Assembly: GCA_029268515.1 (NCBI GenBank)
Contig: JAQWNP010000001.1
Span: 296,297-360,296 of the forward strand
Length of the DNA stretch: 64,000 bases
DNA from: Phycisphaerales bacterium
GTDB lineage: Bacteria > Planctomycetota > Phycisphaerae > Phycisphaerales > SM1A02
Direction of reading: 5' to 3'
Positions 18,000 through 26,456 of the stretch are shown here, piece by piece. Both the position numbers and the translations under genes were made by a program. Position 1 is the stretch's first letter. Each line of letters opens with the position of its first letter. Under the pieces are notes generated by a model, which saw nothing but the letters and a program-made list of their open reading frames with translations, had not been told where the DNA came from and searched no databases.

Positions 18000-20696
18000 A
18001 TGACCACTAAACGTGCAACAGCTAAAGGCCGCAACGGGAAGAAGGCTCAGAACGCTTCTGAGGTACTTCCACCAACGATTGGCAGCCGAATTGTATGGAT
18101 TGTGACTGCAGCAATCTGGACGTTCTTCTTTGTCTCCCTTGCGAGCTTTAATCCCGCCGACCCTCCGAGCCATACGGTCGCCGTTCATAGCCTAGAAATT
18201 ACCAATCTTTGCGGCCCAATTGGTGCCTATGTGGCCTATTGGAGTTACTACCTGCTTGGCATTGGTGTATGGGTCATCCTGCTGGCAACAGGCACCTGGC
18301 TTGGCATCTGTGTATCGGGAAGGACCCTTGACCACATCGCACTTCGTGGCCTGGGCGTCGCATTAACGGCTATTACGGTCTCATGTTTTCACCAATTACT
18401 CTTCCCAGAAACCGGTCCCATGGCTGGTTCTCCTGCGGGCCTTGTCCCCTACTTCATCGTTTCTGAACTCGCTCCGCGTTTTAGTCGCTTCGGTAGTGGA
18501 CTCATCATTCTGGTGGCGCTGGCCGTCGGTTTACTGATCGCCGCTGACCAAGTGGTTTTCCGATTGATGAGTTTGATGGGCAGAGGCTTTCGAGCCGCAA
18601 GTCAATTACGTGAACTCGAGCGACCTGGATGGATGCAGCGTACTGACCAAAAACCCAAGAAAAAGAAGGCCAAGGCACGCAAGCCGCGTCCTTCCGAGGA
18701 CAGTTTGCTGGAACGTCTGTTCGCATGGTTCCCGTACCGTATTGCCCGCGTAGATCAACTTGAAATCGCCGGTGTTGGGCGACATTCCGGAGTAGAACTC
18801 GAAGACGGCGAGGAAATCGAATACGTCGACGAATATGAAGACGGTGATGAAGAAGAAGGCGAAGAAGGCGAAGAAGAGTACGAATACGAAGACGAATATG
18901 AAGATGGCGATGCCGAAGAAGGTGAAGAAGGCGAAGAAGAGTACGAATACGAGGAAGAAGAAGAAGAAGAAGAAGAAGAAGAAGAAGACTCCACACCGGC
19001 TCGTCGCCGTCTCACTGCTGCTCAACTTCGCGAAAAAATCTCAAAACTGCCATTGCGAATTGGCTCTTCAGCCAAGACCGTAGTGAAAGACAAAGATATC
19101 CCACGAGAAGAGAACTTCGAAGGTTATAAATTCCCTGAACTCAAGCTTTTAGAAGAAGCCGAAACTGGTTATTCCAAAAAGCAGGAAACACTCGTCCGCA
19201 AACAGGCTCAGCAACTTGAAGAAGCGCTTCGTACCTACAACATTGATGGTGAGGTCGTTGGCATTGAGTCTGGACCCTCAGTTTCGCTCTATTCTGTTCA
19301 GCTCGCTCCAGGCACGAAGGTACGGAAGCTCAGTGAGGTCTCAAGCGACCTGGCTCGTAGTGTTCGAGCGCAGAATATCCGCATTGTTGCAAATATGGTC
19401 GGCAAGACGACTGTTGGAATTGAAGTGCCCAATCTCAAACGCGAGAAGGTGCGCCTCAAAGAACTGATGAATAGTAAGGCCGCTGAGGGCATGAATTTAC
19501 CCATGTTCTTAGGGAAGGATGCGGCTGGCGATGCACTCGTCGCCGATCTGACCCAGATGCCCCATATGCTCATCGCTGGCACCACCGGATCAGGCAAGAG
19601 TGTGTGCATGAACTCAATCTTAATGAGCTGGCTTTACACCAAACGCCCAGATGAATTGAAGCTCATTCTTGTCGATCCAAAGATGGTTGAGCTCAGCCAA
19701 TTTAGTGATATCCCCCACCTCATGTGCCCGGTTGTCACCGAGATGTCTCGAGCAGCTGGCATTGTTGAATGGGCCGTCAAGAAGATGGAGGAGCGATACG
19801 ATCTCTTCCGGAAGACCAAAGTGCGTGACCTCGCAGGTTACAACAAGCTCACCGACGAAGAGCTCTACGAAGCGATGGAACCCGCAAACGATAAAGAACG
19901 GGCGCTCATACCTAAAAAGCTACCCTTCATTGTGTTTGTCATTGACGAGCTTGCAGATCTCATCTTGACCCATAAAGAAGTCGAACAGGCCATTGTCCGT
20001 ATTGCACAAAAAGCCAGAGCTGTTGGCATCCATCTGATCTTGGCAACACAGCGACCTCAAGCCAATGTGGTCACTGGTTTGATCAAATCCAACATGCCAT
20101 GCCGAGTCAGCTTTAAAGTCTCAAGTAATCAAGACTCACGCATTGTCCTTGACCAAAAGGGCGCCGAACTCCTATTAGGGCAGGGTGATATGCTCTTCGT
20201 TACGCCACAGTCGACAGAGCTGCGCCGCGCTCAAGCAACACTCGTTGATGACGCCGAAATCCGAAAAGTCACAAAGTTTGTTAAGTCAGTCGCCACGCCA
20301 AACTTTGAACGAAGCCTGATTGCAATCAAGCCTGGCCAAGCTGATGTTGAAACAACCGGCATTGATCATCGCGATGGTTTGTTCGATGAAGCTGTCCAAA
20401 TCATTATTGAATCAGGCCGCGGATCAGTCTCCTTACTACAACGACGCCTTGCGATTGGATACAGCCGCGCTTCTCGACTCGTCGACCAAATGGGCCAGGC
20501 AGGCATCCTTAGTGATCACAAGGGATCGAAAGCGCGTGAGGTACTCATCACTATGGACGAGTGGCAACACATGCAGGCCATCGAAGCGGGTCACACCGAA
20601 GAAGAGGATGACTTGGGACCATGCTTTGGTGAAGGCGATGATGAGGCCGCCATGGCCACTGTGCCTGATGAATATGCGGATGAGTTCAGAGGCTAG
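18000..20696 (+). CDS. ftsK: DNA translocase FtsK/SpoIIIE
   Basis: A septal DNA pump that clears the chromosome from the division plane and activates dimer resolution. The 898-residue protein has four to five N-terminal membrane helices (about 30-200). A charged linker holds a highly acidic tract (about 267-330). The alpha-domain follows, then the RecA-like motor with Walker A GTTGSGKSVCMN (about 526-537) and the conserved LVDPKMVEL, FVIDELADLI and ILATQRPQANVVTG. A winged-helix gamma domain for KOPS recognition occupies the C-terminus (VSLLQRRLAIGYSRASRLVDQM). The tail is acidic. Length and domain order match FtsK. It stands alone on the plus strand, with a divergent unknown gene upstream. 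Confidence 0.96.
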   Translation: MTTKRATAKGRNGKKAQNASEVLPPTIGSRIVWIVTAAIWTFFFVSLASFNPADPPSHTVAVHSLEITNLCGPIGAYVAYWSYYLLGIGVWVILLATGTWLGICVSGRTLDHIALRGLGVALTAITVSCFHQLLFPETGPMAGSPAGLVPYFIVSELAPRFSRFGSGLIILVALAVGLLIAADQVVFRLMSLMGRGFRAASQLRELERPGWMQRTDQKPKKKKAKARKPRPSEDSLLERLFAWFPYRIARVDQLEIAGVGRHSGVELEDGEEIEYVDEYEDGDEEEGEEGEEEYEYEDEYEDGDAEEGEEGEEEYEYEEEEEEEEEEEEDSTPARRRLTAAQLREKISKLPLRIGSSAKTVVKDKDIPREENFEGYKFPELKLLEEAETGYSKKQETLVRKQAQQLEEALRTYNIDGEVVGIESGPSVSLYSVQLAPGTKVRKLSEVSSDLARSVRAQNIRIVANMVGKTTVGIEVPNLKREKVRLKELMNSKAAEGMNLPMFLGKDAAGDALVADLTQMPHMLIAGTTGSGKSVCMNSILMSWLYTKRPDELKLILVDPKMVELSQFSDIPHLMCPVVTEMSRAAGIVEWAVKKMEERYDLFRKTKVRDLAGYNKLTDEELYEAMEPANDKERALIPKKLPFIVFVIDELADLILTHKEVEQAIVRIAQKARAVGIHLILATQRPQANVVTGLIKSNMPCRVSFKVSSNQDSRIVLDQKGAELLLGQGDMLFVTPQSTELRRAQATLVDDAEIRKVTKFVKSVATPNFERSLIAIKPGQADVETTGIDHRDGLFDEAVQIIIESGRGSVSLLQRRLAIGYSRASRLVDQMGQAGILSDHKGSKAREVLITMDEWQHMQAIEAGHTEEEDDLGPCFGEGDDEAAMATVPDEYADEFRG
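18826..18990 (+). repeat. Imperfect tandem repeat coding for a polyacidic tract in ftsK
   Basis: A ~72-nt unit beginning GAATATGAAGACGG occurs at about 18833 and again, with few changes, at about 18896. A run of GAA/GAG triplets follows to 18990. The encoded linker is almost only Glu, Asp, Tyr and Gly, ending in more than ten consecutive Glu. Such triplet repeats are prone to slippage and probably vary in length between strains. Confidence 0.85.
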
Positions 20697-20809
20697 GCTC
20701 TAGACCAGCCAACGACGCAGAATCCTGTACTTCAAAAAATTTTGTTGCCAGTGGCTCATTCATAGCGATACTGAATAGGTCAGCTTCGCTACTGACAACA
20801 AGTCCGGCT

Positions 20810-20950
20810 ATGCGAAAACCGCATAAAAGGCTTGAGGCTCAAGCGACGACCAGGCCTCCAAAAAAGATGGGCCTGGGCGATGTGCCCCTTGGGACGCCGA
20901 GGGGAAAAGGAGCTCGGCGGCGCCTGTGGCAGTTTTTGTCGCAAGCGTGA
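20810..20950 (+). CDS. Possible small basic protein, 46 residues
   Basis: ATG 20810 to TGA 20948-20950 encodes a strongly basic peptide (about 13 Lys/Arg/His of 46) beginning MRKPHKRLEAQATTRPPKKM and containing GARRRLWQF near the end. No Shine-Dalgarno is visible, and the same bases form several perfect hairpins, so an RNA function is at least as likely. Basic peptides of this size often turn out to be ribosome- or nucleic-acid-associated, but no family is recognised. Confidence 0.25.
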   Translation: MRKPHKRLEAQATTRPPKKMGLGDVPLGTPRGKGARRRLWQFLSQA

Positions 20951-20973
20951 CGGCTGAGGAGACTTCTTTTTTG

Positions 20974-21030
20974 AAAGGAGGTGATTCAGTGAATCTAGAG
21001 TCTGAATGTACAAGGAGGTTGCACAGGTAA
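20974..21030 (+). CDS. 13-residue mini-ORF with an extended Shine-Dalgarno (20974-20985)
   Basis: AAAGGAGGTGAT is followed at ideal spacing (7 nt after GGAGG) by GTG at 20989, opening MNLESECTRRLHR and ending at TAA 21028-21030. Such a complete match to the anti-Shine-Dalgarno is rare and implies very strong ribosome loading, if the RNA is translated at all. The ORF contains a second AAGGAGGT (21012-21019) which is buried in a long stem; a further GTG ORF of 13 codons (21033-21074) lies beyond it. A leader peptide or a ribosome-recruiting RNA are both possible. No repeated codon points to amino-acid attenuation. Confidence 0.35.
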   Translation, partial: KGGDSVNLESECTRRLHR

Positions 21031-21078
21031 CGGTGCATCCCGACGGGGCATGCCGTTGTGCAACCCCCTTATGAAACA

Positions 21079-21114
21079 GCAGCCCTGACTTCACGTCAGG
21101 GCTGCCTTTTTTTT
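21079..21114 (+). terminator. Intrinsic terminator
   Basis: GCAGCCCTGAC and GTCAGGGCTGC form a perfect 11-bp stem with loop TTCAC (21090-21094), followed by C and eight T (21107-21114). This is the strongest intrinsic terminator seen in the window. It ends 42 bp before the carboxylase start, so it either ends the preceding RNA or attenuates the carboxylase gene. Confidence 0.93.
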
Positions 21115-21156
21115 GGTGCCAGGGGCCCTCATGCCGCACATGCCGAGGGGGGGTGT

Positions 21157-22842
21157 ATGCTGGTGGTTCCTATGAGCCAACCTACAGACCAACCTTCCAG
21201 TGACTCCACCTCTCCAGCCACCTCCCTCGAAGCAGCAACCGAAGCACACGTGGCTACTGCTCAAGAGATCTATCAAGGCGGCGGCACCCGAGGAATCGAC
21301 CGTCAACATAAACATGGCCGCATGACCGCTCGTGAGAGATTAGAGCAGCTGATCGATGCCGGGCTCCCTCGCTATGAATGTGGCCTCTATTCGGCTTGGA
21401 AGATGTATCAGGAATTTGGTGGTGTGCCTGCTGCAGGCGTGATCACGGTCATTGCACCTGTTGGTGGCCGCCTCTGCATGATTGTGGCCAATGATGCCAC
21501 GGTGAAGGCGGGCGCCTTCTTCCCAATGACCTGTAAAAAGATTATCCGTGCTCAGTCTATTGCTGAAATGGCACGCTTACCACTTCTATACCTCGTTGAT
21601 TCAGCTGGCGTTTTTTTACCGCTTCAAGAAGATGTGTTCCCAGATACGGATGACTTCGGTCGCATTTTCCGTAACAACGCGGTGATCTCAGCGCAAGGGA
21701 TTCCTCAACTCGCCGCAATTATGGGCAACTGCGTTGCAGGTGGCGGGTATCTACCGGTCTTATGCGACACCCTTCTTATGACAAAAGGCAGCGGCCTCTA
21801 TCTTGCTGGTCCAGCACTCGTCAAGGCGGCCATTGGGCAGGAAGTTGGCAGCGAAGAGCTCGGTGGCGCATCGATGCATGCGGAGATTTCAGGGACGATC
21901 GATTTTGAAGAGCCGGATGATGAAGCCTGCCTCAAAAGACTTCGTAGCCTTGTCCATGCCGATCTCTCAACACCTCCACTTGGCGATCCGCTTTTTGAAC
22001 CAGTTGCTCCTAAACGAAGCGCCAAAGATGTCTACAAGATCTTTAAATCTGAGTCACACGAACAATATGACGTTCGCGATATTCTCGAGTGCATTGTCGA
22101 TGATGAAAGCTTCGATGAATACAAGGTTAACTTTGGTGCCTCTATGGTCTGCGGATACACCCGTATCGGCGGACGCCCTTGTGGCATTGTGGCCAACCAA
22201 AGAAAATTAACAACAAAGAAAATGCCGGGTGGTGCGTCAGGTCCTTCAACCTCTGTCAACATGCCTGCCGTGATCTACACCGAATCTGCTGACAAAGCAG
22301 CTCGCTTCATTATGGATTGCAATCAAAAACGGATTCCAATCATCTTCATTCATGACACCACCGGCTTTATGGTGGGGCGAGACTCTGAACAGGCTGGCAT
22401 CATTCGTTCAGGAGCCAAACTTGTCAATGCAATGAGTAACTGTGTTGTTCCTAAAATCTCTTTGATTACCGGCGCGAGTTACGGCGCTGGCAATTACGCC
22501 ATGTGTGGGCGTGCCTTTGACCCACTACTTTCTATGGCCTGGCCTGGCACGCGGTGCGCTGTCATGGGCGCTAGCCAGGCAGCTCACACGCTGCTGCAGA
22601 TCGATCTTTCGGCGCGTGAACGTCGTGGTGAGGAAATTGACCATGAGATGCGACAGACTTTGCTTGATGGCATTACCGCCTCTTACACTGAACAGCAAGA
22701 CATTCGCTATGGTGCTGCGCGCGGCTGGATTGATCGAATCATTGAACCACATCACACACGAGATGAATTGGAATTTGCGCTCGCAGTATCAGTAGGATGT
22801 GATACTTCCAAACCATTTCGAACAGGCGTATTACAAACGTAG
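21157..22842 (+). CDS. Acyl-CoA carboxylase, carboxyltransferase (beta) subunit, methylcrotonoyl-CoA carboxylase-like
   Basis: The carboxyltransferase half of a biotin-dependent acyl-CoA carboxylase. Motifs include IYQGGGTRGIDRQHKHGRMTARERLE, MIVANDATVKAGAFFP, LVDSAGVFLPLQ, VFPDTDDFGRIF, IMGNCVAGGGYLP and SYGAGNYAMCGRAF. The ANDATVK and FLPLQ segments are closer to methylcrotonoyl/geranyl-CoA carboxylases than to propionyl-CoA carboxylases. 562 residues from ATG 21157, where a G-rich stretch lies just upstream; ATG 21172 (MSQPTDQ) is a good alternative. The biotin carboxylase subunit is not in the window. It is followed after 8 bp by an SDR gene. Confidence 0.9.
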   Translation: MLVVPMSQPTDQPSSDSTSPATSLEAATEAHVATAQEIYQGGGTRGIDRQHKHGRMTARERLEQLIDAGLPRYECGLYSAWKMYQEFGGVPAAGVITVIAPVGGRLCMIVANDATVKAGAFFPMTCKKIIRAQSIAEMARLPLLYLVDSAGVFLPLQEDVFPDTDDFGRIFRNNAVISAQGIPQLAAIMGNCVAGGGYLPVLCDTLLMTKGSGLYLAGPALVKAAIGQEVGSEELGGASMHAEISGTIDFEEPDDEACLKRLRSLVHADLSTPPLGDPLFEPVAPKRSAKDVYKIFKSESHEQYDVRDILECIVDDESFDEYKVNFGASMVCGYTRIGGRPCGIVANQRKLTTKKMPGGASGPSTSVNMPAVIYTESADKAARFIMDCNQKRIPIIFIHDTTGFMVGRDSEQAGIIRSGAKLVNAMSNCVVPKISLITGASYGAGNYAMCGRAFDPLLSMAWPGTRCAVMGASQAAHTLLQIDLSARERRGEEIDHEMRQTLLDGITASYTEQQDIRYGAARGWIDRIIEPHHTRDELEFALAVSVGCDTSKPFRTGVLQT

Positions 22843-22850
22843 ACAAAGCC

Positions 22851-23666
22851 ATGAGCATATCGCTAACTGATAAGGCTATTATTATCACTGGTGCAAGCTC
22901 AGGAATAGGCGCTGCCACTGCACTTGCATGCGCGAGCGCAGGCATGCCAGTGCTACTCAACGGCCGCCATGAAGTGCGACTGGAGAATGTTGCCAAGCAA
23001 ATCCGATCACTTGGTCAACGCGCAGAGATTGTGGTTGGTGACGTCACTGACAGCAATTTTTCAGAGCAACTTCTTGATACTGCGGAACATTCTTTTGATG
23101 GGTTCTACGCCGTCTTTGCCAATGCCGGAATTGGGCTCGATCAACCACTCAACAGCATGAGTACTGAAGAAATCCGCAGACACTTTGAAATCAACTTCTT
23201 CTCTTCAGTAGATCTCAACATTCAGGCAGCCAAGCGACTCATTGCCGACAACAAATCAGGACACCTGATCACAAACTCGAGTTGCTTAGCTAAATTCACA
23301 ATTCCTGGGCATGGTGCCTATTCCGCCGCAAAGTCCGCCCAAAATCATTTCAGCCGTGCGATGGGCATGGAACTCAAAAGCCACAACATCTACGTTTCAA
23401 GCGTGTTGCCTATTACCACAGCCACCTCTTTTTTTTCAACCGCCGCTACGAAGCGTGGTTTGGATGGTCCTCAGCACATGCTGCCGACTCATACGCCAAA
23501 AATTTTTATTCAAAAGCCAGAGCGTGTTGCTCGAGCCATCGTTAAATGTTTACGCTCACCGCGACCAGAAGTCTGGACGAGCTTTACTGTTCGTTTGACG
23601 GCGGCAATGTTCACGCTCAGCCCCCGTCTCGCAGATTTTATTTTATCCAGAAGCGGCACGCGCTAA
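22851..23666 (+). CDS. Short-chain dehydrogenase/reductase
   Basis: A 271-residue classical SDR: Rossmann motif TGASSGIG (13-20), FANAGIG, a Ser in NSSCLAKF and the catalytic YSAAK (near 162-166). The N-terminal basic residue after strand 2 (LNGRHEVRL) suggests NADP preference. The C-terminal region has a hydrophobic/amphipathic stretch (TVRLTAAMFTLSPRLADFIL) seen in membrane-associated SDRs. It begins 8 bp after the carboxyltransferase gene and is likely cotranscribed, so it may act on a related acyl or isoprenoid compound; the substrate is not deducible. Confidence 0.88.
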   Translation: MSISLTDKAIIITGASSGIGAATALACASAGMPVLLNGRHEVRLENVAKQIRSLGQRAEIVVGDVTDSNFSEQLLDTAEHSFDGFYAVFANAGIGLDQPLNSMSTEEIRRHFEINFFSSVDLNIQAAKRLIADNKSGHLITNSSCLAKFTIPGHGAYSAAKSAQNHFSRAMGMELKSHNIYVSSVLPITTATSFFSTAATKRGLDGPQHMLPTHTPKIFIQKPERVARAIVKCLRSPRPEVWTSFTVRLTAAMFTLSPRLADFILSRSGTR

Positions 23667-23741
23667 ATACAAGACGCCAGATTGCTTCTGAAATGACCAA
23701 ACATGGAGCTTCTCCGCTGGTCAATCACAATCCATTTTCTC

Positions 23742-26456
23742 TTACTTTTCCAAGAGTGCATCAATAGCTTCAAGCCGTTTTTTATGTAAAGGCCGGCCTG
23801 GCTCTAGGATTGTCAAAGCAACAATATGGCGATGCGCTTGAGAGAGCGCCTCTGCCTCAACTGCAATCGCTGCTGCAAGCTCACGATATGGTGCATGATA
23901 TGGATGAATTTCTACCGCCCGGGTCATTTTTGAAAGCGCACGATCAAGATCGCCTGATTGCCGGTAACTCTCCGCCAGCTGCACCGCATAGACCGGCGAA
24001 TTTGCTTCGACATGATCAAGAAATTCAAGATGTAATCGAGCTTGCTCATCGAGACCGTCAGCCCCCAACAACTTAATCAAGCGACGTCTCGGTGCTGGAT
24101 CAATCGGACGCAAAGCAACATATCTCTCAAGCCACTCGATGCGCTGCTCATCGGTGACTTCTTCTCGCTCCAGAAGACGCAGCATCTTCATCTCAACTAA
24201 ATCGGGATGTGTTGGATGAGTCCCAATCCAATCATCTAACCATTCATCACTGATTGGGATCATGCCTGTCGGTGGGGCTGGCCATTGACGCGCTTCGATT
24301 GGCTCGCGCCCAGGACTACCGGGGCGACCCACTTCACCGGCGACCATTCGAGCAATTTGGTTCAGGCGCTCCTGTGACTGAGCTTGCGCGATTTTAGAGA
24401 GTTTCGGATCGCGATCGATCGCTTGATCCACAAGTGACTGTATGCTTGGCTCTGCCGCTAAGCCCCATGCCTCGACCTCACCCTGAGCCCACATGACAAA
24501 GCGCTCAAAAAAGGTTTCCTGGCTCATGCCCAGCGCGCCCAAGAAGGCGGCTTCTGGCCGATCCCCTTTTTGCATCCGATCGAGCAAGTCAACGAGCACA
24601 GGCATACCCCATTGCTTGATGATGAACTCGACCATCCAGTTACCTTGGGAGTATGCCTGCCCAATATCACTTGGTTTTTTTGGTCGAATAAAAGCCCAGT
24701 CAATCTCATCCATCTTAAACAGATCGCCTGTTTGCAACGCATTGGCCAACATGACATTTCGTTCGTATGTACGCCCAGCGCCCTCCATATGCACTGCAGC
24801 GCCCTCCGTCAGCCAGCGTGGCACACGATTATTCGACTGCGCCAAATTGACCGTATGCGTAAACTCATGCTGAAGGACGCGTGGCCAATCAAAGGTGCCA
24901 CGGTGTTGCGAAGGTCGGCCTGAACGAGGCACTTCCATTGCAATAACAGGTCCCGTGCAAGCCGCAATCGTGTGCACATCTGGCATACCAACCACCCGGA
25001 CAGAAAACCGCTGGTGGTCTGGCATGACCTCTAGGTATGTCTTACCACGCGGTTCAAAATCAAATGGCTTGGTGACATTCTCATAAATCTGCTCCATGAC
25101 CTCTGGCATCATTGCCACCAATACTTCATCGACGCCCGGCTTATAACGTATGACAAAGTGCTCGGTTTCAATCGTTTCATATTCCGCGAGCTCTTCGAGT
25201 AAGAAGCGATAGTTCGCCGCCGCAACATGAAACGGGTCGAGCCGGGTCGCTTGCTCCAAAATAACCAACGCCTCATCAGCTCGACCGGTCTGGAGCGCGA
25301 TGCGTGACAACTCAATGACTGGCGCTGCCCAGTTTGGGCGACGCTTCCGAGCTTCAGCTAGATACGCCACTGCCGCTTCATATTGATGGTTCCTAAGCAG
25401 ATGCCGCCCTACCTCAAAGAATGCCTGGGGACTTCCCGGCGCCATCGCATCGGCAATGGCAAGCTCTTGATCTGCAGCATCTCGATCGTACAGAAGTGCG
25501 TAGGCTGCCGCAGTTTGAATACGCGGCTCCATGAGATCGGGCCAAAGCTCGCTCATTGACTTGGCCATCTGGAGCGCACCTTCAGGATCATCTCTTCGCA
25601 AACTTGTCTCAGTCCGAAGTATCATCGCTTTAGGATGCCCGGGTTCAATAGCGTCAAGAATATCTGCCGCATGCTGCGCTTCATCGAACAACATGTTTTC
25701 CAGCGCAACCAGGCCCAATAAATACCATGCCTCTGAACTACGGGGATTCAATGCAATCACCTCATGCAGTGCGGCGATTGATTCTTGAACCTTACCTTTC
25801 TCAAATAGAATTTCTGCTTCTACAAGTTTTGCTGGCCAATAGAGTCGATCCACTTGTTGGTGGACTTGACCAATTCGCTTCATCATGGATTGGAATCGGT
25901 TTGTCGGCTCATCGTTAATACGCTGAAGCAAACGAGACGCTCGCACATGTTCGGTCAGATCCTGAGCGGTCGGATGATCCATTTCATTAACTTGTGCAAC
26001 GGCAGCCTCTGCTTGTTCTCTAGCAAGATTAAATTTACCAAGGCGCTCATGGGCCTCTGCACTTTGCCGCAGCGCCGTAACAGAATTTGAACCAACCAAA
26101 ACTGATAGGGCGGCCTTAGGATCACCGCGATAAAGATGTGCCTCTGCGCGCAACTCCTTGCTCGCGCGCGGATCTTTGAACAACGGGTCGTCTAGTTTCC
26201 AGAGCATGAGCGCTGCAAACGCACGATCTTCTGCTGTCACAAGATCTCGCTCATCCCATACACCATGAAAGAGACGCATTTGACGTTGCTCTGGCTCTGT
26301 CAGCCATGGTTGCTCCATAGCAGTAGCAACAACTGGCGACAACAAAGGTGTGGTGGGCACCAGCGATGACTGTTGAGCGAATGTCACCTGAACCCAACAG
26401 AAGGCACTTAGCAATAGAGTGGTTCTAAAACTCTCTGTTAACCACCGACAATTCAT
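23742..26456 (-). CDS. Secreted TPR protein with a zinc peptidase domain
   Basis: 904 residues with a signal peptide (TLLLSAFCWVQVTFAQQ). TPR-like helical repeats cover ~80-420 (for example SSEAWYLLGLVALENMLFDE). A gluzincin-type domain (~440-660) has HEFTH (about 529-533) and, 20 residues on, the third ligand in WLTEGAAVHMEG: the HExxH...E pattern of peptidase-MA-like proteins. The C-terminus has further TPR-like repeats (~760-890). Probably a periplasmic or outer-membrane-associated protease or scaffold. Its start overlaps the stop of the LolA-like gene (ATGA, 26453-26456), so the pair is translationally coupled. Confidence 0.82.
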   Translation of the reverse strand: MNCRWLTESFRTTLLLSAFCWVQVTFAQQSSLVPTTPLLSPVVATAMEQPWLTEPEQRQMRLFHGVWDERDLVTAEDRAFAALMLWKLDDPLFKDPRASKELRAEAHLYRGDPKAALSVLVGSNSVTALRQSAEAHERLGKFNLAREQAEAAVAQVNEMDHPTAQDLTEHVRASRLLQRINDEPTNRFQSMMKRIGQVHQQVDRLYWPAKLVEAEILFEKGKVQESIAALHEVIALNPRSSEAWYLLGLVALENMLFDEAQHAADILDAIEPGHPKAMILRTETSLRRDDPEGALQMAKSMSELWPDLMEPRIQTAAAYALLYDRDAADQELAIADAMAPGSPQAFFEVGRHLLRNHQYEAAVAYLAEARKRRPNWAAPVIELSRIALQTGRADEALVILEQATRLDPFHVAAANYRFLLEELAEYETIETEHFVIRYKPGVDEVLVAMMPEVMEQIYENVTKPFDFEPRGKTYLEVMPDHQRFSVRVVGMPDVHTIAACTGPVIAMEVPRSGRPSQHRGTFDWPRVLQHEFTHTVNLAQSNNRVPRWLTEGAAVHMEGAGRTYERNVMLANALQTGDLFKMDEIDWAFIRPKKPSDIGQAYSQGNWMVEFIIKQWGMPVLVDLLDRMQKGDRPEAAFLGALGMSQETFFERFVMWAQGEVEAWGLAAEPSIQSLVDQAIDRDPKLSKIAQAQSQERLNQIARMVAGEVGRPGSPGREPIEARQWPAPPTGMIPISDEWLDDWIGTHPTHPDLVEMKMLRLLEREEVTDEQRIEWLERYVALRPIDPAPRRRLIKLLGADGLDEQARLHLEFLDHVEANSPVYAVQLAESYRQSGDLDRALSKMTRAVEIHPYHAPYRELAAAIAVEAEALSQAHRHIVALTILEPGRPLHKKRLEAIDALLEK

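Larger units (their letters stand above)
20800..21114 (+). ncRNA. Candidate structured RNA or regulatory leader between ftsK and the acyl-CoA carboxylase gene
   Basis: A 0.3-kb gap densely packed with hairpins: 20809-20825 (TATGCG/CGCATA), 20830-20844 (GCTTGA/TCAAGC), 20850-20876 (CCAGGCC/GGCCTGG), 20896-20918 (GCCGAG/CTCGGC with AGGAG in the loop) and 20938-20951. A long stem pairs 21012-21025 with 21057-21070 (14 bp, one mismatch), followed by a perfect terminator. AGGAG occurs four times (20908, 20957, 20976, 21013). The segment 20974-20985 (AAAGGAGGTGAT) is complementary to the 3' end of 16S rRNA. It could be a free sRNA, a CsrA-binding RNA, or an attenuated leader of the downstream gene 43 bp beyond the terminator. 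It was not recognised as tmRNA, RNase P, SRP or 6S RNA. Confidence 0.5.

Noticed and set aside
18505..19083. Several open frames opposite and beside the acidic tract of ftsK (poly-Ser, poly-Phe, poly-Lys)
   Set aside because: They are reading-frame shadows of GAA-repeat DNA.
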